DNA from: Myxococcales bacterium
Lineage (GTDB): Bacteria > Myxococcota > Polyangia > Polyangiales > Polyangiaceae
Assembly (NCBI GenBank): GCA_003151595.1
Contig: PLXW01000007.1
Span: 68,405 to 132,404, forward strand
Direction: 5' to 3'
DNA: 64,000 nt
Under the pieces are notes generated by a model, which was not told the DNA's origin, did not search any database, and was given only the letters and a program-made list of their open reading frames with translations. The position numbers were made by a program, and so were the translations under genes. Below, piece after piece: positions 8,853-17,667 of the stretch. The stretch's first letter is position 1; each line of letters opens with the position of its first letter.

Positions 8853-8966
8853 GTCGCGGGTGTGCCAGGCGACGCCGATGTCATGGTCGTCGGCCGAGCC
8901 TCGTGATCGCGCCGCGGAAAACCGCCGGCATGCGTTGCTGGCGCGCGAGTTGCTGACTCCCTTCCG

Positions 8967-9305
8967 ATGAACCACCGAACCAAGGGCCGTCGCTTTCTTC
9001 TCAAGGTGACCGGGCTCGCCGCGGGTGCGGCCGCCGTCGCGTGCTCATCGACGACGAGCGCGCCCGGCAGCATCGCCATCCCGGTCGACGGAGGCATCGT
9101 CGCGAACCCGCCGGACGGCGGCGACGACGGGGGCAACCCGTGCGGGAACATCGTGTGCGGTAGCGTCGCCGACGGCGGTGGAGGCATCGTCGCGAACCCG
9201 CCGGACGGCGGCGACGGCGGCGACGCCGAGGTCGTGGCGTGTGAAGACGCTTCATGCGGTCTCGTCGGCAACCCGGTCGACGGCGGAGACGCCAGCGACC
9301 AGTGA
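8967..9305 (+). CDS. Small Tat-type lipoprotein with repeated VANPPDGGD motif
   Basis: 112 residues. The N-terminus MNHRTKGRRFLLKVTG contains a twin-arginine motif close to the RRxFLK consensus, then a hydrophobic stretch and lipobox VACSS. This suggests export by Tat and lipidation. The mature part is low in hydrophobics and carries GGIVANPPDGGD twice, a related LVGNPVDGGD at the end, and two Cys pairs (NPCGNIVCGS, VACEDASCGL). No domain was recognised. Its TGA overlaps the GTG of the next gene (GTGA), which argues that the two products work together. It is an obvious candidate substrate or partner of that ferritin-like protein, but this is inference. Confidence 0.75.
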   Translation: MNHRTKGRRFLLKVTGLAAGAAAVACSSTTSAPGSIAIPVDGGIVANPPDGGDDGGNPCGNIVCGSVADGGGGIVANPPDGGDGGDAEVVACEDASCGLVGNPVDGGDASDQ

Positions 9306-10144
9306 AAGAGACGTTCGAGATCGAGTGGCTCGGCGGGCCGGCGGAGCACCACTTCCGCAAGGCGCGCCCCGGCGTCGAGGACCTCCCGTGGGGGACGCTC
9401 GACGTGCGCGCGCTCCCGCCGGCGCTCGTCGCTTCCGCGCGCCGGACGTGGACCGAGGTCGCGCTCAACGAGTACCGCGCCGTCCTCCTTTTCACCGACG
9501 TCGTGCGCGCGCTCGCCGTCGCGAAGGCGCCGCTCGACGTCGTCGGCATGGCGAGCGACTTCCTCGCCGACGAGTGCGTGCACGTCGAGCTCGCGAGCCG
9601 TCTGGCGGGTGAGCTCGGAGGCGGCGTGGCGTTCGACGTCGACCTCGACGCGGTCGTGCCGCCACCGGACCGCGCGCTCTCGCCGCTGCAACGCGCGAAC
9701 GAGATCGTCCTGTGCGTGAGCTCGATCGTGGAGGCGTTCAGCGGCGGGACCGCGCTCGGGAGCCGCAACGTCGCGTCGCACGCGCTCCCCCGCGCGATCT
9801 TCGACCGCATCCTGGCCGACGAAGCGCACCACCGGAGGCTCGGCGCGCTCTACTTCGACTGGGCCGCCGATCTCCTCGACGACGCGGAGCGCGCCCGCCT
9901 GACGAAGGTCACCGTCCGGACGCTCGAAGGGCTCGCGCCGTTCTGGCGAAGGCCCACGAGCCCCGCGGTCGACGGCGTCACGCGCGAAGGGTGGCGCGTC
10001 GAGGACATCCACACGCTCGGGTGGCTCGAGTCGGCGCGCTTCGTCGCGCTCGCGCGCAAGGTCGTGGCCGAGGACATCCTCGCGCCGCTCGCTGCGATCG
10101 GCATCGTGGTCTCGGGCGAGGACCGCGCGCGCTTGCTGGCGTGA
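9302..10144 (+). CDS. Ferritin-like diiron-carboxylate protein
   Basis: 280 residues from GTG 9302, overlapping the previous stop. A ferritin-like four-helix bundle is indicated by a full set of diiron ligands in the right order: E57 (NEYRA), E91-x-x-H94 (DECVHVE), E144 (SIVEAF) and E174-x-x-H177 (DEAHH). No signal peptide is visible, so it is probably cytoplasmic. Such proteins may act as oxidases, oxygenases or hydroxylases. Coupling to a Tat-exported Cys-containing protein suggests a role in maturing it before export, since Tat carries folded proteins. The function is not established. Confidence 0.82.
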   Translation: MKETFEIEWLGGPAEHHFRKARPGVEDLPWGTLDVRALPPALVASARRTWTEVALNEYRAVLLFTDVVRALAVAKAPLDVVGMASDFLADECVHVELASRLAGELGGGVAFDVDLDAVVPPPDRALSPLQRANEIVLCVSSIVEAFSGGTALGSRNVASHALPRAIFDRILADEAHHRRLGALYFDWAADLLDDAERARLTKVTVRTLEGLAPFWRRPTSPAVDGVTREGWRVEDIHTLGWLESARFVALARKVVAEDILAPLAAIGIVVSGEDRARLLA

Positions 10145-10149
10145 ATCGG

Positions 10150-10411
10150 TGGTCGCGTCGGGTCCGGCGTCGGCGTCGGCGTTCGCGTCAGCGTTCGCGT
10201 TCGCGTTCGCGTCAGCATTCGCATTCGCGTCCGCGTCGGTCGCCACGACCGAATCGTCCCCATCGCCCCCCGCGTCCGCCGACGTCGCCTCCCCCGACGC
10301 GCCCGACGTGCCGCACGCGGACAGCACGAGCACGAGGCCGCTCTGGCGCGAGGTGTCGGGGAAGCAGCGCGCGTCGGCGCGATCTCGGTGCCAAGTCTTT
10401 GACGGATGCAC
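10150..10411 (-). pseudogene. Lipoprotein gene remnant with hexamer-repeat linker
   Basis: The 10145-10446 interval has no intact gene. On the minus strand it encodes what looks like the front of a lipoprotein: GLVLVLSACG (lipobox), a Gly/Ser/Asp linker, then an Ala-Asn-Asp repeat (DANANADANANANADANADAD) built from GCGAAC/GCGGAC hexamers. The normal charged-plus-hydrophobic signal start is missing (the frame opens with MHPSKTWHRDRADARCF). After the linker the frame simply runs into the antisense of the ferritin-like gene. I infer a relic that lost its start and functional domain. A real small gene cannot be excluded. Confidence 0.35.
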
Positions 10412-10446
10412 CTAAAGACCGGGCACGAAGTCCCGTTAGTCAGGCC

Positions 10447-11079
10447 ATGAACAAGCTCACCGCCTCGGTCTCCGCAGTCATCCTCGCCACGCTCGCCGGT
10501 TGCACGGCACCCGTCTCCAACGGGAGCGATGAAGCGACGCTCGCCTCTGCTTCAGAGCTCCGCACCGCGCTCAACACGGTCACGCCGATGGTCCCGATTG
10601 TCGTCGCAGGACTCGAGTTTTCCGCCGCGGGCAAGGCCAGCCAGGTCTACCCCGACCCGGCTTCGTACAGCTTCGACGACACGACGACGAAGAAGATCTT
10701 CGTCTGGGCCTACATGGAGAACCTCACCCCCGGAATTCACATTGCGTGGGCCGAGGTCGTCAACCCGTCTGGAATCTTGGTCGCCACGGTCCCTCTCGGG
10801 TTCTCGACGAGGAAGGCCGATGTCGGCACGCTCGAGACCGTCGCGAACTGGCCCGACCCGATCAAGATTCGCGATGGGCGCGCGGGCGAGATGGAGACGG
10901 GAACGGGCACGATCACTGGCTCCGAGACTCACGGTCACTTCCCGCTCTCGACCCTCGCCGTCAAGCACGTGATCGCGACCGGGACGTACACGGTGAACCT
11001 CGTCATGAACGACACGGCGCGCCCCGCGCCGACGCAGACGCCCGTGGTCAGCCGCACGTTCACCATCGCCTCTCCGTGA
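10447..11079 (+). CDS. Putative lipoprotein, unknown function
   Basis: 210 residues from ATG 10447. Signal peptide and lipobox (TLAGCTA) are clear. The mature part is predicted mostly beta: KKIFVWAYMENLTPGIH, AWAEVVNPSGILVATV, GTYTVNLVMND and a closing VVSRTFTIASP, resembling an Ig-like or carbohydrate-binding sandwich, although no family was recognised. It stands alone between the remnant at 10150-10411 and a convergent small gene. Confidence 0.7.
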   Translation: MNKLTASVSAVILATLAGCTAPVSNGSDEATLASASELRTALNTVTPMVPIVVAGLEFSAAGKASQVYPDPASYSFDDTTTKKIFVWAYMENLTPGIHIAWAEVVNPSGILVATVPLGFSTRKADVGTLETVANWPDPIKIRDGRAGEMETGTGTITGSETHGHFPLSTLAVKHVIATGTYTVNLVMNDTARPAPTQTPVVSRTFTIASP

Positions 11080-11097
11080 GAGGCGGCCGCTCCGATC

Positions 11098-11430
11098 TCA
11101 GTCCGGCAAGCCGGCGCCGCCGAACCAGCACAGCATGGTCGGCGCGTCGCCGTTCGCCTCTTCGAGCGTGCGCAGTCGATCCGTGGCGCGCTCCCAGCGG
11201 TCGCGATGATTCTCTTCGCGATCGAAGATTGAGACCGCGAGCGCGAGGCGTCGCACGTCACCAATCGCGGTCCAGTACCAGGCGCGCGCCTGACATAGAT
11301 CGTCGAGGAGCGCCTCGAGCAGCGAGAGCGCCGAGCCATCGCCGAGTCGGGCCACCGCGTTCTGCGCTTCGACGACGAGAGGAATCCCCTCTTCGCGGCT
11401 ACGGGCATCCGACGAGAAACGCAGATTCAT
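11098..11430 (-). CDS. Conserved-looking hypothetical protein
   Basis: 110 residues from ATG 11430, preceded by GGAGTCACGG. It is soluble and largely helical, with no signal peptide or membrane segment; Trp-rich parts include ARAWYWTAIGD and a C-terminal MLCWFGGAGLPD. No domain was recognised. It faces the CDGSH protein across a 225-base gap that should hold both promoters. An upstream in-frame ATG would add 11 residues but lacks a better ribosome site. Confidence 0.6.
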   Translation of the reverse strand: MNLRFSSDARSREEGIPLVVEAQNAVARLGDGSALSLLEALLDDLCQARAWYWTAIGDVRRLALAVSIFDREENHRDRWERATDRLRTLEEANGDAPTMLCWFGGAGLPD

Positions 11431-11655
11431 CCGTGACTCCTTTTCTCGATCGAGAACGAGCACTACGCCGCCGCTTTCTTCGCACGCCTCATCCCACGGC
11501 GGAAGGTCGATCGAGCGTGATTCAGGCGCCTTCGTCGAATCTCGAATCGCACGGCTGCAAATGCGAACGAGCGCGCGAAAAGTGTGTGAACCCTTCGTAC
11601 AGTGCGCACCTCACGGCGCCGTCCTGGCGTAGCCTCCGACTCCTCGAGGCCCGCC

Positions 11656-12333
11656 ATGACCAACCCCGTCACCCTTCGCATCACGATCACCAAGAACGGC
11701 CCGTACCTCGTCTCGGGCGACGTCACGCTCGCGCCGCAACACATCGTGACGAACGCCGAAGGCGAGTCGCTCGAGTGGCGCGAAGGCGCGCCCATCGCGC
11801 ACGAGGCGAAGTTCGCGCTCTGTCGATGCGGACAGTCGTCCAACAAACCGTTCTGCGACAGCACGCACAAGAAGATCGGCTTCGACGGCACCGAGACCGC
11901 GAGCCGCGCGCCGTTCGACGACGGCGCCAAAGTGATCGAAGGGCCGACGCTCGCGTTGAAAGACAACGAGTCGCTCTGCGCGTTCGCGCGCTTCTGCGAT
12001 CCGCACGGCCAGGTCTGGAACCTCGTCGGCGAGAGCGACGTGCCGCAGAAGCGAAAGCTCTTCCTCCATGAAGCGGGTCACTGCCCGGCGGGTCGGCTCG
12101 TCGCCGTCGACCGCGCGACGGGCAAGGACATCGAGCCCACGTTCGCGCCGTCCATCGGCCTCATCGAAGACACCGCGCGCGCCGTGAGCGGACCGCTGTG
12201 GGTGCGCGGTGGGATTCCGATCGTCGCCGCCGACGGCGAGACCTACGAGGTCCGCAACCGCGTGACGCTGTGCCGCTGCGGGCGATCGAACAACAAGCCG
12301 TACTGCGACGGGGCGCACGCGGCGGGGACGTGA
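11656..12333 (+). CDS. CDGSH iron-sulfur protein with two CDGSH sites and a central divergent Fe-S domain
   Basis: 225 residues from ATG 11656. An N-terminal CDGSH-type 2Fe-2S site (CRCGQSSNKPFCDSTH: C56, C58, C67, H71) and a C-terminal one (CRCGRSNNKPYCDGAH: C206, C208, C217, H221) flank a middle part with further Cys (SLCAFARFCDP, HEAGHCPAGRLV) typical of the fused divergent iron-binding module. The 3Cys-1His ligands are complete in both sites. Members are soluble and linked to iron or redox handling; the exact role is unknown. The gene is followed by a small lipoprotein on the same strand. Confidence 0.92.
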   Translation: MTNPVTLRITITKNGPYLVSGDVTLAPQHIVTNAEGESLEWREGAPIAHEAKFALCRCGQSSNKPFCDSTHKKIGFDGTETASRAPFDDGAKVIEGPTLALKDNESLCAFARFCDPHGQVWNLVGESDVPQKRKLFLHEAGHCPAGRLVAVDRATGKDIEPTFAPSIGLIEDTARAVSGPLWVRGGIPIVAADGETYEVRNRVTLCRCGRSNNKPYCDGAHAAGT

Positions 12334-12344
12334 GAACATCGATC

Positions 12345-12575
12345 ATGCGCACGCTCCTCTCGCTCGCCTTCGCGTTCTGCACCTGCGCCGCGCTCACGGC
12401 CTGCCCTGCTGCGAAATCGCCCGGCTCCGCCGACTGCCCCGACAACCCGAGCTGCCTCACCGCGCCCGAGTGCTCGCTGGACGCATCGCGCGGATGCCTC
12501 GCCTGCCGCTGCTCTTCGCCGTCGGGGCCGAACCCCGGCATCGTGAACTCGGAGAGCATCCCTCCGCCGAGGTGA
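12345..12575 (+). CDS. Small Cys-rich lipoprotein
   Basis: 76 residues. A clean signal peptide (MRTLLSLAFAFCTCAA) ends in lipobox LTAC. The short mature part has nine or so Cys-containing positions (SADCPDNPSCL, APECSLD, GCLACRCSS), suggesting a disulfide-locked or metal-binding peptide. It begins 11 bases after the CDGSH gene, so co-transcription is likely. No homologue was recognised. Confidence 0.65.
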   Translation: MRTLLSLAFAFCTCAALTACPAAKSPGSADCPDNPSCLTAPECSLDASRGCLACRCSSPSGPNPGIVNSESIPPPR

Positions 12576-12582
12576 CGCGCGG

Positions 12583-13062
12583 CTAGGCGCGTTTGGATGC
12601 CCGCGCCACGAGCCCCCTCGCGGTGCGCGCGTCGAGGCCGAGGGCGTCGATCGCGTCGAGCACGTCGGCGACGACGTCTCTCACCTTGCCGGGACTCAGG
12701 TCGAGCGCTTCGGCGCCGGCGAGGATGCGCGCGTCGAGGGCGGCGCGCGCGGCGGCGAGATCTTTCGGCGACGCAGGGGGCGGCTCGACGTACCCGCTCT
12801 CCTGCGTGGGGTCGGCGAGCATCGCACGGGCGAGGGCGCTCGCCGTGGGCTTCGAGATCTTCCCTTCGAGCATCTTCAGCAGGTGCTTCTGCATGGGGCG
12901 GGACGGAAGCCACTCGCCTTTCTCCCAGCGGTAGACGCTATTTTTCGAGGCGCCCACGAGAACGCCGAAGGTCGCCTGCGTGACGCCCATCTGTTTGCGG
13001 ATGCCAGAGATGATGCGCTTGAACGCCAACCCGTCGTCGGTGCCGTCGTCCCCGGTCGCCAT
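12583..13062 (-). CDS. XRE-type helix-turn-helix regulator
   Basis: 159 residues from ATG 13062, which has AGGA seven bases upstream. The HTH is near the N-terminus: GIRKQMGVTQATFGVLVGAS then NSVYRWEKGEWLPSR, the standard XRE/Cro recognition arrangement. The C-terminal half is helical (LAAARAALDARI, KVRDVVADVLDAID) and may dimerise. A longer form from ATG 13164 is possible but lacks a ribosome site. It is convergent with the small lipoprotein and divergent from the Ser/Thr kinase, whose 13063-13341 upstream region it may control. Confidence 0.82.
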   Translation of the reverse strand: MATGDDGTDDGLAFKRIISGIRKQMGVTQATFGVLVGASKNSVYRWEKGEWLPSRPMQKHLLKMLEGKISKPTASALARAMLADPTQESGYVEPPPASPKDLAAARAALDARILAGAEALDLSPGKVRDVVADVLDAIDALGLDARTARGLVARASKRA

Positions 13063-13341
13063 GTGCCCGTCCTCATTCACGATGACCCGCGCAGCGCGAG
13101 GGCGACTCAGGTCACCATTCGTGATGCTATCGGCATCGAGCTCGGTGCGCACGTCACCACTCATGGGGACGCACGCTTCGACGTTGGTGAGAAGAGCCCC
13201 TCCGCCGGCGACGGCGTCATCGGCACTGAGGACGCCCGCACGACCCGATAGGCGTGGCGGGGCACGTGAGGTTCGTCGGCCAGCATCGATGCGAGCCTGA
13301 ATGCCGAGCGGGATACACTCGATACATAGCGAGGTGCGCCC

Positions 13342-14582
<1,241 letters not shown>

Positions 14583-14586
<4 letters not shown>

Positions 14587-14700
14587 AGACGGCGACGCAG
14601 CGGGAGCTCCCGTTTCACTGCGTGCACTGCTCGTATCGCGCGCGCGCCATCGTGGACGGCGCGGACGAGAGCGACGCCGACGCCGTAGCTCTCCGCGAGT
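14583..14700 (+). pseudogene. Possible 5' remnant of a zinc-ribbon protein gene
   Basis: GTG 14583 overlaps the kinase stop as GTGA, the pattern of a coupled gene. The frame reads VKTATQRELPFHCVHCSYR, then ARAIVDGADESDADAVAL. The CVHC knuckle and the acidic stretch look like the start of a real protein. After about residue 38 the composition changes to an Arg/Ser run and the frame crosses antisense into the thioesterase gene, so the second Cys pair and the rest of the protein are missing. I infer a truncated relic; it could be chance. Confidence 0.35.
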
Positions 14701-14726
14701 CTCGCCGCCCCTCGCGTAGCCTGCGG

Positions 14727-15161
14727 TCACCCCCGCGGAGGCACGCTGTACGTCCCGACGACGTGCGCGACCGGATCGGTCGTCCCTTCGGTGAACACCT
14801 CCGCCGCGGCGACGACGAGCCGCTTCCCCGCCTTCAACACCTTCGCGGTGCACACGAGCGCCGCCGGCGCCGGCTTGCAAAGGAAATGAATCGTCACGTC
14901 GGTCGTCACCGCGAGCGGCTCCAGCCCCACGAGCGACATCGTCACGCCGTACAGCGCGAGGTCGGCGAGCATGAAGACCGTCGGCCCGCTGATCGTGCCT
15001 CCCGGTCGCAAGCGCTTGTCGTCGTGGCCGAGGCGCACGGTGATTTCACCGCGCACGAGGTGATCGATCCGCAGATCGAGCCCCTGCACTTCGGGCATGC
15101 TCGCGAAGAGCACAGCGAGGAACGCCTCCGCAGTGACGGCGCTGGCGCTCTGCGCGCTCAC
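14727..15161 (-). CDS. PaaI-type hotdog-fold thioesterase
   Basis: 144 residues from GTG 15161, overlapping the upstream stop as GTGA. The hotdog signature is seen in LRPGGTISGPTVFMLADLAL followed by VTIHFLCKPAP and AAAEVFTEGT. The FMLADLA segment carries the Asp expected in PaaI-like acyl-CoA thioesterases. Predicted to hydrolyse an acyl-CoA in the cytoplasm; chain preference is unknown. It is coupled to a secreted lipoprotein gene, an unexpected pairing that gives no functional clue. Confidence 0.85.
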   Translation of the reverse strand: MSAQSASAVTAEAFLAVLFASMPEVQGLDLRIDHLVRGEITVRLGHDDKRLRPGGTISGPTVFMLADLALYGVTMSLVGLEPLAVTTDVTIHFLCKPAPAALVCTAKVLKAGKRLVVAAAEVFTEGTTDPVAHVVGTYSVPPRG

Positions 15162-15874
15162 CCCTTCGTCGGCGCCGCGAACGCGGCCGGCGCGGGCGAC
15201 GGCGTCGTGTACTCGATCTTGTCGTACGTCATCACGCCGCTCGCCGGGTCGCTGACCATGCCGCTCGACGCCTTGGTGAACGTGTAGCCGTACTTCCCGG
15301 TGATCTTCACCTGCGCGTCCGTGTTCGGAAGCGGGAACGGAACGTCGACGCTCCAGACGTCGTCCTTCACGAGCTCCTTCGGCGGCTCCTTCAGGTTCTT
15401 GTACTTGGCCATGGCGTCGAAGATCGTCGCCCAGTTCTTCGCCCAGCCGAGCACGCGGATCTTCTGCCCCTTCGTGTCCCCCTTCGCGTCGGCGATCCAG
15501 AACGACGGAATCTCGTTCGTGGCGCCGGGCGGCGGGCAGTTGTCGGGGTCCTTCTTGCCGGTGGGGTGCTGCAGGCACTTCGGCGCCGAGGCGTAGTTCG
15601 CATCGACGATGTACCCGGCGATCGTGATCGGCTTCGCGGTGATCTCGCTGGAGTGGATGCGACTCTTCAGGTCGTGAATCGCGCCGTAGACGGTGTACGC
15701 GTCGCCCACCTTCTTCGGCGCGGAGCTCAGCGTCGGCACCGGCGGCATGTTCGCCTTCCGCCCCGTGAACGCGGGGACCGGCTTGTACGGCTCCTCGTTC
15801 GTGTTGCAGCCGCTCGAAGCGGCAGCGAGGACGACGGCAACGAGGACCGAGCCGGACGCGAAGCGCGTGTGCAT
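15158..15874 (-). CDS. Putative lipoprotein, unknown function
   Basis: 238 residues with a signal peptide and lipobox (AAASSGCNT). The mature part includes VGDAYTVYGAIHDLKSRIHS, PITIAGYIVDANY, EIPSFWIADAKGDTKGQKI and VLGWAKNWATIFDAM, with a C-terminal Pro/Ala tail. The middle resembles an OB-like beta module, judging from strand pattern only. It lies divergent from the MFS transporter, sharing an 88-base promoter region, and is coupled to the downstream thioesterase. Confidence 0.75.
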   Translation of the reverse strand: MHTRFASGSVLVAVVLAAASSGCNTNEEPYKPVPAFTGRKANMPPVPTLSSAPKKVGDAYTVYGAIHDLKSRIHSSEITAKPITIAGYIVDANYASAPKCLQHPTGKKDPDNCPPPGATNEIPSFWIADAKGDTKGQKIRVLGWAKNWATIFDAMAKYKNLKEPPKELVKDDVWSVDVPFPLPNTDAQVKITGKYGYTFTKASSGMVSDPASGVMTYDKIEYTTPSPAPAAFAAPTKG

Positions 15875-15962
15875 GGCTTACGTGGGTAGCACGGGAAAAC
15901 GCGGCCCGACAAGGAGTGGTAAGGCGTGGTGACGCTGTCTTTCCGTGCAAGGATGCCGCCGC

Positions 15963-17234
15963 GTGCGCCGTTCCCCTCTTTTTCCAATCTTCCTGATCGT
16001 CCTGGTCGACGTTTTCGGGCTCACGCTCGTCATTCCGCTGCTCGCGTTCTACGCCGAGCGGTTCGGGGCGACGCCGATGATGGCCACGGCGCTGGTGTCG
16101 ACCTACGCCGGCTGCCAGCTCGTCGCGGCGCCGTACCTGGGCGACGCCTCCGATCGGCACGGGCGGAAGCCCATCCTCCTCATCAGTCAGCTCGGCACGT
16201 TCATCGGTTTTCTCGTGCTGGCGCGCGCCGAGACGCTGTGGGTCGTGTTCCTGGCGCGCGCGATCGATGGCGCGACGGCGGGCAACCTCACGATCGCCCA
16301 GGCGTACATCTCTGACAACACGACCAAGGAGAAGCGCACGACCGCGTTCGCGCTCATCGGGATCGCCTTCGGAGTCGGCTTCTTCCTCGGGCCCGCGGTC
16401 AGCGGTTGGCTCTCGACGTACTCGCTGTCGGCGCCGATCTACCTGGCCGCGGCGCTGTCGCTGACGAGCATCGCCTGCACGACGTTCCTGCTGCCGAAGG
16501 AAGAAGGAAAGCGCGCCGCCGTGGTCACGCCGGCCGCGACTCCGGACGCAGGTCCGTACCGCAGCAACGACGACCCCGGCCCCGGCGGTCGCCGCATCTC
16601 GCCGTTCGCCCTGAGCACGTACCGCACGTACTTCTCGCGCCCGATCCTCGGCGGCCTGTTCCTTCAGTTCCTCTTCTTCCAGGTGGCCTTCGCCACCTTC
16701 ACTTCGGGGTTCGCGCTCTTCTCGGAGCGGCGCTTCACGTGGCACGGGCACCCGTTCACGGCGCGCGAGGTGGGGATGGTGTTCGCCTACGTGGGGTTCC
16801 TGGGCATCATCATTCAGGGGGGGCTCATCCGAAAGTTGGTCCCGAAGTTCGGCGAGCCGATGCTGGTGGCCGTAGGGTTCGCGTCGATGGCGATCGGCTA
16901 CCTGGCGCTGGGGAACGTGGGCGCGATCTCTGGGCTGCTGCTGGTGTCGACGATCTCGTCGTTCGGCAACGCGATCTTGCGGCCGGCGCTGAGCGGTCTC
17001 GTCACGCACGCCGCGGGACCCGGGGAGCAAGGGCTCGTCCTCGGGATCACGCAGTCGCTCGGATCGATGGCGCAGATCACGGCGCCGCTGCTCGGTGGAT
17101 TTCTGATCGGAAGTGGTTGGCTGTCGTGGTGGGCTCGCGTGGCGGCGATGGCCGCGGCGGCGGGCCTGGTGGCAGGACTGTGGGGATCGCAGCGCATGCC
17201 CAAGCACGCGGGTTCGCCCGCAACGGAGGTTTGA
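15963..17234 (+). CDS. MFS exporter, TetA/DHA1-like
   Basis: 423 residues with twelve likely membrane helices and a central cytoplasmic loop (about residues 185-215). The MFS motif A is present as YLGDASDRHGRKPIL between helices 2 and 3, with motif C-like GIAFGVGFFLGPAVSG in helix 5. This layout is that of proton-driven drug/H+ antiporters of the tetracycline-resistance group; the actual substrate is unknown. GTG 15963 has AAGGA nine bases upstream and removes a basic extension that the GTG at 15945 would add. Its stop overlaps the arfB start. Confidence 0.9.
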   Translation: MRRSPLFPIFLIVLVDVFGLTLVIPLLAFYAERFGATPMMATALVSTYAGCQLVAAPYLGDASDRHGRKPILLISQLGTFIGFLVLARAETLWVVFLARAIDGATAGNLTIAQAYISDNTTKEKRTTAFALIGIAFGVGFFLGPAVSGWLSTYSLSAPIYLAAALSLTSIACTTFLLPKEEGKRAAVVTPAATPDAGPYRSNDDPGPGGRRISPFALSTYRTYFSRPILGGLFLQFLFFQVAFATFTSGFALFSERRFTWHGHPFTAREVGMVFAYVGFLGIIIQGGLIRKLVPKFGEPMLVAVGFASMAIGYLALGNVGAISGLLLVSTISSFGNAILRPALSGLVTHAAGPGEQGLVLGITQSLGSMAQITAPLLGGFLIGSGWLSWWARVAAMAAAAGLVAGLWGSQRMPKHAGSPATEV

Positions 17235-17665
17235 TGGACCCGCTCTACATCGATTCGACTCTGACTCTCCCTGCGCTGTCCATGTCGTGGACCGCGGTTC
17301 GCGCGTCGGGCCCCGGCGGGCAGAACGTGAACAAGGTCTCCACCAAAGTGGAGCTGCGGTTCGACCCCGAAGCGTCGACCATGAACCCCGTCGCCATCGG
17401 GCGGCTGCGTACGCTGGCGGGCGCGGCGCACCTCGATTCGGACGGGAAGATCCTCCTGACGAGCCAGAAGACGCGCGAGCAGCCGCGCAACCTCGAAGAC
17501 GCGCGCGAGAAGCTGCGCGAGATGGTGACCGCGGCGCTGGTGCGTCCGAAGAAGCGCCGGCCCACCAAGCCCTCGAAGCGCGCGCAGGTGCGGCGGCTCG
17601 ACTCGAAGAGCAAGGAGTCGAAGAAGAAGAAGGAGCGGCGCGGGCCCGCACGCGACAAGGACTGA
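17234..17665 (+). CDS. arfB: Peptidyl-tRNA hydrolase ArfB (alternative ribosome rescue)
   Basis: 143 residues. The catalytic GGQ motif is in ASGPGGQNVNKVSTKVELR near residues 25-45, and the C-terminus is a basic Lys/Arg tail (KKRRPTKPSKRAQVRRL, SKKKKERR). This tail is the part that enters the mRNA channel of stalled ribosomes in ArfB/YaeJ. The length matches ArfB and it lacks the codon-recognition domain of RF1/RF2. ATG 17234 overlaps the MFS stop (TGATG), and a glycosyltransferase gene follows two bases after its stop. Confidence 0.93.
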   Translation: MDPLYIDSTLTLPALSMSWTAVRASGPGGQNVNKVSTKVELRFDPEASTMNPVAIGRLRTLAGAAHLDSDGKILLTSQKTREQPRNLEDAREKLREMVTAALVRPKKRRPTKPSKRAQVRRLDSKSKESKKKKERRGPARDKD

Positions 17666-17667
17666 CG

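Noticed and set aside
6005..8956. A 983-codon open frame inside the DUF1566 genes
   Set aside because: It has Arg-rich composition, no motif, and crosses two real genes and their stop codons.
15945..15962. Earlier GTG start for the MFS exporter
   Set aside because: It overlaps the ribosome site of GTG 15963 and adds only a basic extension.
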